A stretch of 39,112 bases of DNA from Pseudolabrys sp. (GCA_025451355.1 JANWKN010000033.1:1-39112), one strand, 5' to 3'. Shown: positions 27,079 through 37,871, counted from the first letter of the stretch. Made by a program: numbers and translations. The notes: generated from the letters alone by a model not told the origin.

Positions 27079-27534
27079 ATGGCTGCCAATGCCGGCACGC
27101 CGATCATCGGGAAGCGCAAGCATCATCGCCGCCGGGTGATGAGCGAGATCAACGTGACCCCGATGGTCGACGTGATGCTTGTGCTGTTGATAATTTTTAT
27201 GGTGTCGGCGCCGCTGCTGACGGTCGGCGTTCCGATCGATCTGCCGCAAAGTCAGGCCAAAACCCTGGACCAGGACAAGGAGCCGCTCACCGTTTCTGTC
27301 AACGACAAAGGCCAGATTTTCCTGCAGAATAGCGAAATTGCCGTCGACGATCTGATCCCCAAAATGCAGGCCGTGGCCCAAGCGCGCGGTGGGGTCGAAG
27401 CACGTGTTTACGTACGCGGCGACAAGAAAGTGGACTATGGGACCATGATGCAGGTGATGGGCCGGCTGTCATCGGCCGGCTTTCATCGTGTAGCCTTGGT
27501 TACCGAGTTTGAACAGGGCGCGAAAGCGCGGTGA
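27079..27534 (+). CDS. tolR: Tol-Pal system protein TolR
   Basis: Single-pass ExbD/TolR protein of 151 residues. MSEINVTPMVDVMLVLLIIFMV contains the proton-relay Asp31 in the transmembrane helix; the periplasmic part has VYVRGDKKVDYGTMMQVMGRLSSAGFHRVALVTE. The first 20 residues are basic (KRKHHRRR), the cytosolic anchor. Its stop overlaps the start of tolA. Confidence 0.96.
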   Translation: MAANAGTPIIGKRKHHRRRVMSEINVTPMVDVMLVLLIIFMVSAPLLTVGVPIDLPQSQAKTLDQDKEPLTVSVNDKGQIFLQNSEIAVDDLIPKMQAVAQARGGVEARVYVRGDKKVDYGTMMQVMGRLSSAGFHRVALVTEFEQGAKAR

Positions 27535-28388
27535 TGAGAAAAGCGACAGCAATATCGGCTGGCCTGCACGCGGCGGTGCTGCTGTGGGCGACGTTCTCAT
27601 TTTCAGGGAAGATGTTCGACGTCACGCCGGCGGAGTCGTTGCCGGTCGACCTCGTCAGCGAAAAAGATTTCTCCGAGATGACCAAGGGCGTGAAGGACGC
27701 GCCGAAGGTCGAGACACCAAAGCCACTGGCCGAGAAAAAAGCCGAAGAGCCGCCCAAACCGGTCGAAGATTCGAAGGCGAAGATCACCGAAAAAAAGGAA
27801 GTTCAGGCCGCGAAGGAAGTTGCGTCGCCGCCCGAGCCGCAACCGACCAAGCCCGATCAGATTGCCGATAAGCTTAAACAACCGGACGAACCAAAGCAGC
27901 AGACCAAGGTCGAGCAGCCACTACCGCCGAAGAAGCCGCCGCAGAAGCCGCAGCCGAAATTCGATGCCGACAAGATCGCGGCTCTGCTCGACAAGCGCGA
28001 TCCACAACGGAATGTCGCGGCCGGGCTGGACCCCAACAACGTTCCGTCCTTGGGAACGCCCTCGGGCATGGCGGCGAGGTTGTCGCAATCCGAAATCGAT
28101 GCGCTTCGTGCCCGATTGATGGCCCTATGGAGTCCCCCGGTCGGTGTGCAGGATCCGAATGAGCTGATCGTCAATGTGACCGTAAGACTTCGCCCCGACG
28201 GCCGTCTGGCGGCGGCGCCATTTGCGCGGGTCAACGGCAGAAGTGTTGCCGCAATGGCCTCGCGCGACAGCGCGGTACGCGCGGTGTTGACAGGTCAGCC
28301 CTTCGACATGCTCAAACCTGAGCATTACGAGAGTTGGAAAGAGATCGAGTTGACGTTCGATCCCAAAGACATGTTTCGGTCAAATTAA
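27534..28388 (+). CDS. tolA: Tol-Pal system protein TolA
   Basis: Spans the periplasm from the inner membrane and contacts TolB/Pal during division. The 284-residue protein has a membrane anchor (about 6-26), then a long Lys/Pro/Glu-rich segment (about 55-150, many PKP, EKK and PPKK units) instead of the Ala-rich helix of enterobacterial TolA, and a C-terminal TolA/TonB-like domain with [28 protein letters not shown]. Start: the stop of tolR overlaps both a GTG (27531) and this ATG (27534); I prefer the ATG. Family boundaries in low-complexity TolA are loose, but context is decisive. Confidence 0.9.
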   Translation: MRKATAISAGLHAAVLLWATFSFSGKMFDVTPAESLPVDLVSEKDFSEMTKGVKDAPKVETPKPLAEKKAEEPPKPVEDSKAKITEKKEVQAAKEVASPPEPQPTKPDQIADKLKQPDEPKQQTKVEQPLPPKKPPQKPQPKFDADKIAALLDKRDPQRNVAAGLDPNNVPSLGTPSGMAARLSQSEIDALRARLMALWSPPVGVQDPNELIVNVTVRLRPDGRLAAAPFARVNGRSVAAMASRDSAVRAVLTGQPFDMLKPEHYESWKEIELTFDPKDMFRSN

Positions 28389-28410
28389 GTCCTCTATTGA
28401 TCCAATCGAA

Positions 28411-29730
28411 ATGACCCAACGATCCGTTCCCCTTCCGCTCACCCGTCGCTGGTTGCTCGCCGGCGCGGGAGCAATGGCTGTTCTTGCGCCACGCGCGGCA
28501 GGTGCGGTGCTGCGGCTCGACATTACGCAGGGTAATTTGCAACCGATGCCGATCGCACTACCAGACTTCGTCTCCGAAACCGACATCGGACGAAATGTTA
28601 CCGCGGTCATCAGCAACAATCTTCAGCGCAGCGGTCTGTTCGCGCCTATCAATCCAGCTGCCTTCATCGAAAAAGTCACCAACAGCGATAACGTGCCGCG
28701 CTTTGCCGATTGGCGCACGATAAACGCTCAGGCGCTCGTCACCGGCCGTATCACGCGCCAGGGTGATGGTCGGCTAAAGGCGGAGTTTCGCCTTTGGGAT
28801 GTGTTCGCGGGCCAGCAGCTCGACGGCAAGCAGTATTTTACGACACCCGATAACTGGCGGCGGATCGCTCACATTATTGCAGACGCGATCTATGAACGCC
28901 TCACTGGCGACAAAGGTTATTTTGACAGCCGTGTCGTATTTGTCGACGAAACCGGCCCGAAGGATCGGCGCGTGAAGCGGCTCGCCATCATGGATCAGGA
29001 TGGCGCCGGCGTACGCTACCTGACGCGCGGCGATGATCTGGTGCTGACGCCCCGCTTCAATCCGTCGACGCAAGAGATCACTTACATGTCGTATGGGCAG
29101 GGCGATCCGCGCGTCTATCTGCTCAACATCGAGACCGGACAACGCGAAATCGTCGGTAACTTTCCTGGCATGACCTTCGCCCCGAGATTTTCCCCCGACG
29201 GTCAGCGCGTCATCATGAGTCTTCAGCAGGGAGGCAATGCCAATCTGTTCGTAATGGACCTACGGTCAAAGCAGACCACGCGTCTCACCGACACTCCGGC
29301 AATCGATACCGCGCCCTGTTACTCACCTGATGGTACCCGCATCTGCTTCGAGAGCGACCGGGGGGGCAGCCAGCAGATCTACGTCATGCCGGCAACCGGC
29401 GGGGCGGCGCAACGCATCAGCTTCGGCGAAGGGCACCATTCGACTCCGGTCTGGTCCCCGCGTGGCGACTACATTGCTTTCACCGGCCAGGCGCGTGGTA
29501 ATTTTGCGATCGGTATTCTCAAACCCGACGGTTCCGGCGAGCGCCTGTTGACCGAAGGCTTCCACAACGAAGGGCCTACATTCGCGCCGAACGGGCGAGT
29601 ACTGATGTTCTTCCGGGACGTAGGCCAGGGGCCAGCGCTCTATACGATCGACATCAGCGGCCGCAATGAATTGAAGGTTCCGACGCCGGCCTATGCATCC
29701 GATCCGGCTTGGTCACCCCTTTTGTCGTGA
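28411..29730 (+). CDS. tolB: Tol-Pal system beta-propeller protein TolB
   Basis: Periplasmic protein that binds Pal and TolA. The 439-residue protein has a leader with twin Arg at 12-13 ([23 protein letters not shown]), which fits Tat export better than Sec. After the N-terminal domain ([26 protein letters not shown]) follows a six-bladed propeller whose repeats carry [36 protein letters not shown] and [10 protein letters not shown]. Complete; begins 22 bases after tolA. Confidence 0.95.
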   Translation: MTQRSVPLPLTRRWLLAGAGAMAVLAPRAAGAVLRLDITQGNLQPMPIALPDFVSETDIGRNVTAVISNNLQRSGLFAPINPAAFIEKVTNSDNVPRFADWRTINAQALVTGRITRQGDGRLKAEFRLWDVFAGQQLDGKQYFTTPDNWRRIAHIIADAIYERLTGDKGYFDSRVVFVDETGPKDRRVKRLAIMDQDGAGVRYLTRGDDLVLTPRFNPSTQEITYMSYGQGDPRVYLLNIETGQREIVGNFPGMTFAPRFSPDGQRVIMSLQQGGNANLFVMDLRSKQTTRLTDTPAIDTAPCYSPDGTRICFESDRGGSQQIYVMPATGGAAQRISFGEGHHSTPVWSPRGDYIAFTGQARGNFAIGILKPDGSGERLLTEGFHNEGPTFAPNGRVLMFFRDVGQGPALYTIDISGRNELKVPTPAYASDPAWSPLLS

Positions 29731-29762
29731 CTGTCGCAAACCGGCCTTATTTTCACACTGTC

Positions 29763-29786
29763 TTAACCATTAGAAACGGTTTAAGG
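29763..29786 (+). promoter_or_regulatory. CtrA-like half-site within an imperfect dyad before pal
   Basis: TTAACCAT (29763-29770) equals the CtrA half-site described for alphaproteobacteria. It forms the left arm of an imperfect inverted repeat whose right arm is GGTTTAAG. The site lies about 140 bases upstream of the pal start. Weak, pattern-only evidence. Confidence 0.3.
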
Positions 29787-29817
29787 GACGACGGGACATT
29801 TAATCGGGCTGGGCAAG

Positions 29818-29855
29818 GTTCCATCAAGGTTGATGGAACGTTCGTTTAACGAACG
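29818..29855 (+). repeat. Two tandem hairpins between tolB and pal
   Basis: First hairpin: GTTCCATCAA (29818-29827) and TTGATGGAAC (29830-29839), perfect 10-bp arms with a 2-base centre. Second: CGTTCG (29839-29844) and CGAACG (29850-29855) with loop TTTAA. Neither has a U-tract, so they look more like a processing or stabilising element in the 180-base gap than a terminator. Confidence 0.55.
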
Positions 29856-29910
29856 GCCTGCTAGACCCGCACGCATGGTGTGTCGATACGCGTGAATGGA
29901 GGGGACCGGG

Positions 29911-30405
29911 ATGATGGATATCAGGAAAATGCTTCACGCTGCCCGGTTCGCGGTGATCCTCGCTGCGGCTCTGGCAGTCTCGGCCTGCGCCAGGTCAGGC
30001 GAAGATGCTCAGGCGAATGCCGCCGGCCAGGCGTCGCCGGGCAGCCAGCAGGATTTTATTGTCAACGTCGGTGACCGCGTATTTTTCGAATCCGACTCGA
30101 CCGAGCTCACGCCGCAAGCGCGCGCGACGCTAGACAAGCAAGCTCAGTGGCTAACGACGTACAGCCAGTACGGCCAGTTCACCATCGAGGGTCATGCTGA
30201 CGAACGCGGCACCCGCGAATACAACATCGCGCTCGGTGCGCGGCGTTCACAGGCGGTGCGCGACTATTTGGTCTCGCGCGGTATTCAGGGACAGCGCATG
30301 CGGACGATCTCCTTTGGCAAGGAGCGGCCGGTCGCGGTCTGTAACGATATCTCCTGCTGGTCGCAGAATCGACGCGCAGTGACCGTGCTGGGGGTCAGTT
30401 CCTAA
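29911..30405 (+). CDS. pal: Peptidoglycan-associated lipoprotein Pal
   Basis: Outer-membrane lipoprotein that grips peptidoglycan. The 164-residue protein has a lipoprotein signal with the lipobox VSAC (lipidated Cys26), a short linker, and an OmpA domain starting near 50: GDRVFFESDSTELTPQARATL, IEGHADERGTREYNIALGARRSQAVRDYL and the end SCWSQNRRAVTVL. The ATG at 29911 follows GGAGGGG by 6 bases; the in-frame ATG at 29896 overlaps that site, so I rejected it. The gap to tolB is 180 bases with hairpins. Confidence 0.95.
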   Translation: MMDIRKMLHAARFAVILAAALAVSACARSGEDAQANAAGQASPGSQQDFIVNVGDRVFFESDSTELTPQARATLDKQAQWLTTYSQYGQFTIEGHADERGTREYNIALGARRSQAVRDYLVSRGIQGQRMRTISFGKERPVAVCNDISCWSQNRRAVTVLGVSS

Positions 30406-30413
30406 GGCTCGGA

Positions 30414-30433
30414 TGGCCGGGTTCGTCCGGCCA
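30414..30433 (+). terminator. Weak hairpin after pal
   Basis: TGGCCGG/CCGGCCA (7-bp stem, 6-base loop GTTCGT) starts 9 bases after the pal stop codon. There is no U-tract, so read-through into cpoB is likely; it may act as an attenuator or mRNA 3' stabiliser. Confidence 0.4.
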
Positions 30434-30550
30434 CCTATACATTCGGCATAAAGTCGGACGAAGCCGGAACCGGCGCCGCAGTCACAATTTCGACGCAGCG
30501 CGTCTTATGTTACCCTTTCTCGGCAAACGGCTGCCGCCGGTTCATCAGAC

Positions 30551-31696
30551 ATGAAGCGTTCACGACCACCATCTCGAACTGCGGCGCTTGCCGCAATTTC
30601 CGTGTTGCTTCTGACCGCTTCTGCGCTGGCGCAAGACCAGCGCGGCTCGGGCAATTTTCTCGACAATCTTTTCAATCGCGGCGAGCAGACGCAATCGCGT
30701 CAGCAGTCACAGTCGGGTCGCATGGAGCAAGCCGATCCCAGCGATGTGACCGTCCGGCTCGACCGGATGGAAAGCGCGTTGCGCCAACTCACAGGTACAC
30801 TTGAGCAGCTTCAATACCGCAATCAGCAACTCGAAGCGCAACTCAAGCGCATGCAGGACGATACCGAGTATCGTTTTCAGCAATTGGGGTCTCGTGGCGG
30901 AGTTGCGCCCCCGGCGCAGGCAGCACCGGCCACTCCAGGAAACGCGCCGATGGCGCCGTCCGGACGTCGCTCCGATGTTTTCGATCCGTCGCAACGCCCC
31001 AATGCGCCGGGCGCTCCGCGCACGCTGGGTAATGAGGCGGTGATAGCGGCACCCGAACAGGGTCGCGACAGTGGACCACCGGTCGGTGCGCCAGGCGGAC
31101 GTAGCGCGGGTGCCCCGCTCGATCTGTCGACGCTGGCGAATACTGACTCACAACTACCGCCGCAGCGAGCGGTGCCGCCGTCTGCAGTCGCGTCAGCTGG
31201 GTCGATGCCGGTACCGACACAGCAGACAACGGCGCCTTCACCGCCGCCGCAAGCGCGCAATGTCGTTCCCGCCACGCCGAATAACCAGCAGGTTGCGACG
31301 CTGCCGCCTTCGGCCTCGCCGCAGGATGAGTACGATTTGGCGTACGGGTACGTGCTGCACAGGGACTATTCGTTGGCCGAACAGTCGTTCCGCGATTACC
31401 TGAAGAAATACCCCAACGAACGCCTGGTGCCCGAGGCGCAATACTGGCTCGGCGAAAGCCTGTTTCAGCAGCAGCGCTACCGCGACGCTGCCGAGTCGTT
31501 CCTCGGGGTATCGACCAAGTTCGAGCGCTCCGCGAAGGCGCCTGATGCGCTGCTGCGCCTCGGTCAGTCACTGGCTGCGATGAACCAGAAGGAAGCTGCT
31601 TGCGCCACACTTACCGAGATCGGGCGTAAGTATCCGCGTGCTTCGGCCAATGTAAAGCGCGGGGTCGAGCAGGAGCAGAAGCGCGCGCACTGTTAG
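30551..31696 (+). CDS. cpoB: Cell division coordinator CpoB (YbgF)
   Basis: Periplasmic protein that couples Tol-Pal to PBP1B-driven wall synthesis. The 381-residue protein has a Sec signal peptide (LAAISVLLLTASALA|QD, cleavage near 27), a coiled coil (about 66-110, VRLDRMESALRQLTG...), a long Pro/Ala-rich linker (about 115-260), and TPR repeats (about 262-375: YDLAYGYVLHRDYSLAEQSFRDYLKKYP and AQYWLGESLFQQQRYRDAAESFL). The linker is unusually long for the family but looks authentic. It is the last gene of the Tol cluster. Confidence 0.93.
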   Translation: MKRSRPPSRTAALAAISVLLLTASALAQDQRGSGNFLDNLFNRGEQTQSRQQSQSGRMEQADPSDVTVRLDRMESALRQLTGTLEQLQYRNQQLEAQLKRMQDDTEYRFQQLGSRGGVAPPAQAAPATPGNAPMAPSGRRSDVFDPSQRPNAPGAPRTLGNEAVIAAPEQGRDSGPPVGAPGGRSAGAPLDLSTLANTDSQLPPQRAVPPSAVASAGSMPVPTQQTTAPSPPPQARNVVPATPNNQQVATLPPSASPQDEYDLAYGYVLHRDYSLAEQSFRDYLKKYPNERLVPEAQYWLGESLFQQQRYRDAAESFLGVSTKFERSAKAPDALLRLGQSLAAMNQKEAACATLTEIGRKYPRASANVKRGVEQEQKRAHC

Positions 31697-31716
31697 GATA
31701 TGATCGCTATTGCCTG

Positions 31717-31741
31717 CCCGCGGACTTGATCCGGGAGCGGG
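31717..31741 (+). repeat. Possible REP-like palindromic element
   Basis: CCCGC (31717-31721) pairs with GCGGG (31737-31741), with an inner GGA/TCC and loop CTTGA. The text resembles the GGACTTGATCC intergenic repeat I know from Bradyrhizobium and relatives. It is a single copy here, in the 66-base gap between cpoB and tilS. Confidence 0.3.
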
Positions 31742-31762
31742 AACCGGCCTTCGGTAACGATC

Positions 31763-32845
31763 ATGCCTGAGCAAAAATCACTGGCCCTCGCGCCGTCGGA
31801 AGCCAAGGCGCTTTTTTCGGATCTGCAAGTCTTTCCTGTTCTGACGCTTGCGGTGTCAGGCGGACCCGACTCGACCGCGCTGATGCTGCTCGCTGCACGC
31901 TGGCGCGATTCACTCAGGACGAAGCCAAAGCTCATTGCCGTGACGATCGATCATGGCCTGCGCAAAGAGTCCAGAGACGAGGCTGCTGCGGTTGCACGCC
32001 TGGCGCGCAAATTAAACATTTCGCATTGCACCGTGCGCTGGAATAGCCGCAAGCCCTCGACGGGCGTCCAGGAGAAAGCGCGCGCGGCTCGCTATCGATT
32101 GCTCGGCGAGGCCGCGCGCAAAGCAGGTGCTGCGCACGTCCTCACTGCACACACGCTCGACGACCAGGCCGAGACCGTATTGATCCGCATGAGCCGGGGC
32201 AGTGGATTGACCGGCCTTAGTGCAATGGCACGGACCGCTCCGTTGCCCCCGGACGGCAAGAGCACGATCGTGCTTGTGCGCCCGCTGCTCGACATTGCAA
32301 AATCGCGGCTGATTGCAACGCTTGACGTTGCGAAAATTCCATACGCCGATGATCCGTCAAACCGCAACCCGCGCTTCACGCGGGCGCGGCTCCGCGGCCT
32401 CATGGGTGCGCTGGCGGCGGAAGGTCTCGATGCCAACCGTCTGGCGCAACTCGCGCGCCGGCTGAAGCGGGCGGAAGGCGCGATCGAGGCCGCGGTCGAC
32501 CGCGCAATGGACGACATGGCAGTGGAATTGGCGCCTCCGGGCTCGCTTTCGATCGAGACCCGCCGTTTTGCCGAATTGCCTGGTGAAATTGCACTGCGCC
32601 TGCTCGGCCGGGCGGTGGCCAGAGCCGGTGATGAGGGTCCTGTTGAGCTCGGCAAGCTCGAAGCGCTTAAATACGCCCTGGATTGCGCCCGGATGGCCAG
32701 CGAGGGGCGTTTTCGCCGTACTTTGGCCGGTGCGCTTGTAACGCTGACCGAACGTCAACTCATTGTTGAAAGGGCGCCGGCTCGCGGTCGCGGGGCCTTA
32801 ACCAACCGCCGACACGAGCGCGCAAGCCAGGCGAAAACACGCTAG
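31763..32845 (+). CDS. tilS: tRNA(Ile)-lysidine synthetase TilS
   Basis: Converts C34 of the CAU-anticodon tRNA-Ile to lysidine, essential for AUA decoding. The 360-residue protein has the N-type ATP pyrophosphatase P-loop SGGPDST at 32-38, AVTIDHGLR, QEKARAARYRLL, HTLDDQAETVLIRMSRGSG and NRNPRFTRARLRGLM. The C-terminal part is shorter than in E. coli TilS (about 430 residues), as is common in alphaproteobacteria. The start ATG at 31763 is the first in frame. It is 66 bases after cpoB. Confidence 0.94.
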   Translation: MPEQKSLALAPSEAKALFSDLQVFPVLTLAVSGGPDSTALMLLAARWRDSLRTKPKLIAVTIDHGLRKESRDEAAAVARLARKLNISHCTVRWNSRKPSTGVQEKARAARYRLLGEAARKAGAAHVLTAHTLDDQAETVLIRMSRGSGLTGLSAMARTAPLPPDGKSTIVLVRPLLDIAKSRLIATLDVAKIPYADDPSNRNPRFTRARLRGLMGALAAEGLDANRLAQLARRLKRAEGAIEAAVDRAMDDMAVELAPPGSLSIETRRFAELPGEIALRLLGRAVARAGDEGPVELGKLEALKYALDCARMASEGRFRRTLAGALVTLTERQLIVERAPARGRGALTNRRHERASQAKTR

Positions 32846-32982
32846 ATATTAAGGTTTGAGGCCTTTTCTTGGGGGCCCGTGCTGCCTACATTGGGAATTC
32901 GGGTCCGACGCTAAGTCGCCACGAACGGGATGCATAAATCACAAAGCCGCGGGGCTTGTGCGCGGCGGGGTCAGGACGCCTG

Positions 32983-34908
<1,926 letters not shown>

Positions 34909-34929
34909 TCCGGTATCCGCAATCCTCCT

Positions 34930-34949
34930 GGCCGGGCCCAGTCCCGGCC
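34930..34949 (+). terminator. Weak hairpin after ftsH
   Basis: GGCCGGG (34930-34936) and CCCGGCC (34943-34949) with loop CCCAGT, starting 22 bases after the ftsH stop. No T-run follows, so its terminator strength is doubtful. Confidence 0.4.
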
Positions 34950-35013
34950 ATCTCGATTCATGGGTTGAGCCGTGCGAGCCTCGGCGGGAACAACCTTCCT
35001 TTCGGTTTCTTCA

Positions 35014-35733
35014 ATGACCTTCTTAGAAACGGCGCCGGACAAATCCCGTTGGTCCGGCTTTGTCCATGGAATGCGTCTCGGGCTTCCGGTGGCGCCGGGC
35101 ATCATGGCGTTTGGTCTCGTCGTCGGCGCGGCCGCGGCTCGGCAAGGCCTGACGTTCCTGCAAAGTCTCGCCATGAATTTTTTCGTGTGCTCCGGGATTG
35201 CCCAGCTTGTTGCACTCGAAATCTGGCCTGCCGTTATGACCTGGGCCGCCGTCCTGACGGTCGCCGTACTGGCGGGCGTTGTCGGGGCGCGCCTTTTCCT
35301 GATGAGCGTCGCTATGCGTCCGTGGCTCGCGGAACGGCCGGCATGGCAGGCCTACACGGCGCTGTTTTTTCTGACCGACGCCACCTGGCTGATTGCCATG
35401 CGCTATCGCGCCGACGGGGGCCGGGATGTTGCCGCGTATTTTGGCGCGGCCACCGCAATCATGGCGGCTTGGCTCGCCGCTACGGGTGTCGGGTACTTCG
35501 TCGGCAGCTTTATTGCGGATCCGACAAAATACGGGCTCGATCTTGTGATGCCGGCATTTTTCGCGGCGATGCTCGTGCCGCTATGGGTGGGACCGCGCCG
35601 TGCGTGGGGTTGGCTTGTCGCGGGGATCGTGGCTGTCGCTGTCGAGCGTCTGATTCCGGGTTGGTGGTTTATCGTTGCGGGCTCGATCGTGGGTGCGGTC
35701 GCCGGCGGCTATCTCGATGAGCAGACCGAATGA
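35014..35733 (+). CDS. azlC: AzlC-family amino-acid exporter subunit
   Basis: Inner-membrane protein of the AzlCD/branched-chain amino-acid exporter family (azaleucine resistance). Hydrophobic throughout, about seven membrane segments, with GMRLGLPVAPGIMAFGLVVGAAA at the N-terminus and FFVCSGIAQLVALEIWPA typical of the family. The start is uncertain: ATG at 35014 (239 residues) or GTG at 34972 (253 residues); neither has a good ribosome site. Its last four bases overlap the azlD start. Substrate is inferred from the family only. Confidence 0.88.
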   Translation: MTFLETAPDKSRWSGFVHGMRLGLPVAPGIMAFGLVVGAAAARQGLTFLQSLAMNFFVCSGIAQLVALEIWPAVMTWAAVLTVAVLAGVVGARLFLMSVAMRPWLAERPAWQAYTALFFLTDATWLIAMRYRADGGRDVAAYFGAATAIMAAWLAATGVGYFVGSFIADPTKYGLDLVMPAFFAAMLVPLWVGPRRAWGWLVAGIVAVAVERLIPGWWFIVAGSIVGAVAGGYLDEQTE

Positions 35734-36044
35734 GCGCGGATCTGGGCGCATTCGGCGTCTGGGCCGCCATCGCCGCGATGGCGATTGTGACCTATGCGAT
35801 CCGCGCGGGCGGCTTTTGGTTGATGGGCTACGTTCCTCTTACCCGCCGCGTCCGCAGTATATTGAATGCGCTTCCCGGTTCGGTGATCGTGGCAATAATT
35901 CTGCCGCTGGCCGTCCGCGGCGGCACGGCGGCGACTGTGGCCGTTGTCACCGCGCTGGCTGTGATGGCGCTGCGTCGCAACGATCTTCTTGCTGTGGTTT
36001 GCGGTGTGGGCGCGGCTGCGTTCGTGCGAGCGCTCGTGCTTTGA
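35730..36044 (+). CDS. azlD: AzlD-family exporter subunit
   Basis: Partner of AzlC, 104 residues, three or four membrane segments. Family pattern IVTYAIRAGGFWLMGYVPLTRRVRSILNALPGSVIVAIILP is clear. It overlaps azlC by 4 bases (ATGA), the usual arrangement; both subunits are needed for export. Confidence 0.9.
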   Translation: MSADLGAFGVWAAIAAMAIVTYAIRAGGFWLMGYVPLTRRVRSILNALPGSVIVAIILPLAVRGGTAATVAVVTALAVMALRRNDLLAVVCGVGAAAFVRALVL

Positions 36045-36052
36045 GTAATGCG

Positions 36053-36658
36053 ATGCCTTTGCAAAATCGTGTCACGCCCACCGGCGACCTCATCTCGACA
36101 TCCGCGCGCGGAACGTTGTTGGGTAATCGCGGCGGCAGGTTTCACGCCGCCAATCGGACGTTGACCGGCCGACGCTGGGCATCCCGGCAGTGGATCTGTT
36201 GCGTGCTCGAATTCAAGAATCGCCAGCGCGATGTATGGGGCCGCTTCTACACGGAATTGTTTTTCCTCGACGAAGTGACGGCTTTTGCAGCGGGCCATCG
36301 GCCGTGTTTTGAATGTCGTCGCCGCGACGCCGAGCTCTTCGCACATTTGTTTTCCGGCAAAAGGAGACGCGCGTCGGCCGATGCAATCGATCGAGCGCTT
36401 CACGCCGAGCGATTGAACGACAAAGCCAAACGGACCCATCGACGCAACATCGATACGTTGCCCGACGGAGCGATGGTGACGCTGGACGGGGAGGCCTTCG
36501 CTGTTCGGGGCAGGCGCCTGCTGCGCTGGGCACCTTCGGGCTATTCCGCATCAAGGGCGCGGCCGCGCGAAATCAACGTCGACGTGCTGACTCCGCCGTC
36601 GATTCTGTCAGTGCTTGCGCGAGGCTACACACCGGTCTGGCATTCAAGCGCGCACTAG
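36053..36658 (+). CDS. Conserved hypothetical protein with H-x2-C-x2-C motif
   Basis: I know homologues as widely distributed hypothetical proteins but no function. The 201-residue product is basic and soluble, with no signal peptide. Visible features: MPLQNRVTPTGDLISTSARG then GNRGGR near the start, RRWASRQWICCVLEFK (Cys49, Cys50), VWGRFYTELFFLDEVTAFAAGHRPCFECRRRDAELF with His82, Cys85 and Cys88, which could ligate a metal, and a Lys/Arg-rich helix KRTHRRNIDTLPDGAMV. It begins 8 bases after azlD, so it is likely cotranscribed with azlCD, and converges with the MFS gene. Start at ATG 36053, no clear ribosome site. Confidence 0.75.
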   Translation: MPLQNRVTPTGDLISTSARGTLLGNRGGRFHAANRTLTGRRWASRQWICCVLEFKNRQRDVWGRFYTELFFLDEVTAFAAGHRPCFECRRRDAELFAHLFSGKRRRASADAIDRALHAERLNDKAKRTHRRNIDTLPDGAMVTLDGEAFAVRGRRLLRWAPSGYSASRARPREINVDVLTPPSILSVLARGYTPVWHSSAH

Positions 36659-36662
36659 AGCG

Positions 36663-37871
36663 TCATGGCGGTTCGACCGCCGGAACCTCGGTTGAAGCGG
36701 GCGCGCGACGCGTCCAGGCAAAAATCACGATCGTCGACATTATCGCCAGCATGGCTGCAACGAGCGCGACGCAAGCCGGCCAGCCGCCGTAATTCCAGGC
36801 GAGGCCACCCAACGCTGCGCCGAAACTGCCGCCGACATAAAACGAGGTGACATAAAGCCCGACTGCCGACGAGCGGCCTGCTTTGGCCGTGACGGTGACG
36901 TAGGCGGTCGAAACCGCCTGACAAATCAAGCCGCAGCCGGCGCAGATCGCTAGTCCCGCGATGATCAGCGGCAGCGAAGGAACGAGCGTCAGGGCGATGC
37001 CAATGACCCAGACAGCAATGACGCGCACCGTGAACCGCCGTCGCCCAAACCGTGCGACGGCCCAGCCGGTCCAGGGCGTGAGCAACGAGCCAGTAAGGTA
37101 GACGACAAAGAGCGCGCCGAGCCAACTGGCCGAAAGGCTGAAGGGAGGCGCCGCCAGATAAAAGCTGACATAGGTGAAGGTGGTAATGAAATTGAACAAA
37201 ACTCCGAAGCCGACCGCATAAGTTGCGATCAGCTGCCTGTTGCGCAGATGGGCAAGCATTTGCTTCCCGGAGGAAGCCAGGCCTTCAGAGCGCACGAATT
37301 TGCGCTCGTGCGGCAAAAGAAACGCAACGATGATCGCACCTGTAAAAGCGATACCCGCGAGCGCCATGAACCCTGCGCGCCAGTTCACCAAATCGGCAAG
37401 AAGGCCTACGAACAGCCGGCCGCTGAAGCCGCCCAGGCTTGAGCCCGAGGAGTAGATGCCGGCTACGGTGGTCGCTTCGCGTTGCGGTAGTTCATCTCCG
37501 ATATACGCCACCATCACCGCGAAGATTGGAGGGAGCACGAGGCCCTGCACCGCGCGCCAGAAGATGATCGCCGACAGGCTTGTCGACAGACCGACCATGA
37601 CCGTCGGAATGACCAGTACAAACATCGCAACGACGATGACTCGTTTGCGACCCAGCACGTCGGCAACCGTTCCTGTGAACGGCGCGGTCAGCGCCACCGC
37701 CAGCGTGCTGACGGTGATAATGGTCGAGATGCCGGCGGCGCTAGCGCCGAATTCCTCCGACAACAGCGGCAAAATCGATTGTGGCGAGTAGAGATTGATG
37801 AAGGCGCAATAGCCGGCAATTCCCGCGGCGAGTCTGAGGGCAAAGGCGTGTCGTGCTTTCGCGGTCGTCAT
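36663..37871 (-). CDS. MFS transporter (YnfM-like)
   Basis: Twelve-helix major facilitator permease of 402 residues, a proton-driven exporter by family. Visible: the N-half with SPQSILPLLSEEFGASAAGIS, the signature loop GTVADVLGRKRVIV between helices 2 and 3, RAVQGLVLPPIFAVMVAYIGDEL, and the matching C-half loop WAVARFGRRRFTV. YnfM-type members export small metabolites such as arabinose or drugs; the substrate here cannot be told. Its stop is 4 bases from the convergent hypothetical gene. A 107-base gap separates it from the next minus-strand gene. Confidence 0.9.
   Translation of the reverse strand: MTTAKARHAFALRLAAGIAGYCAFINLYSPQSILPLLSEEFGASAAGISTIITVSTLAVALTAPFTGTVADVLGRKRVIVVAMFVLVIPTVMVGLSTSLSAIIFWRAVQGLVLPPIFAVMVAYIGDELPQREATTVAGIYSSGSSLGGFSGRLFVGLLADLVNWRAGFMALAGIAFTGAIIVAFLLPHERKFVRSEGLASSGKQMLAHLRNRQLIATYAVGFGVLFNFITTFTYVSFYLAAPPFSLSASWLGALFVVYLTGSLLTPWTGWAVARFGRRRFTVRVIAVWVIGIALTLVPSLPLIIAGLAICAGCGLICQAVSTAYVTVTAKAGRSSAVGLYVTSFYVGGSFGAALGGLAWNYGGWPACVALVAAMLAIMSTIVIFAWTRRAPASTEVPAVEPP

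Noticed and set aside
32868-32892. Heat-shock (sigma-32) promoter upstream of ftsH
   Set aside because: CTTGGG and CCTACATT occur, but the 11-base spacing is too short and the -10 match is poor; not strong enough to list.
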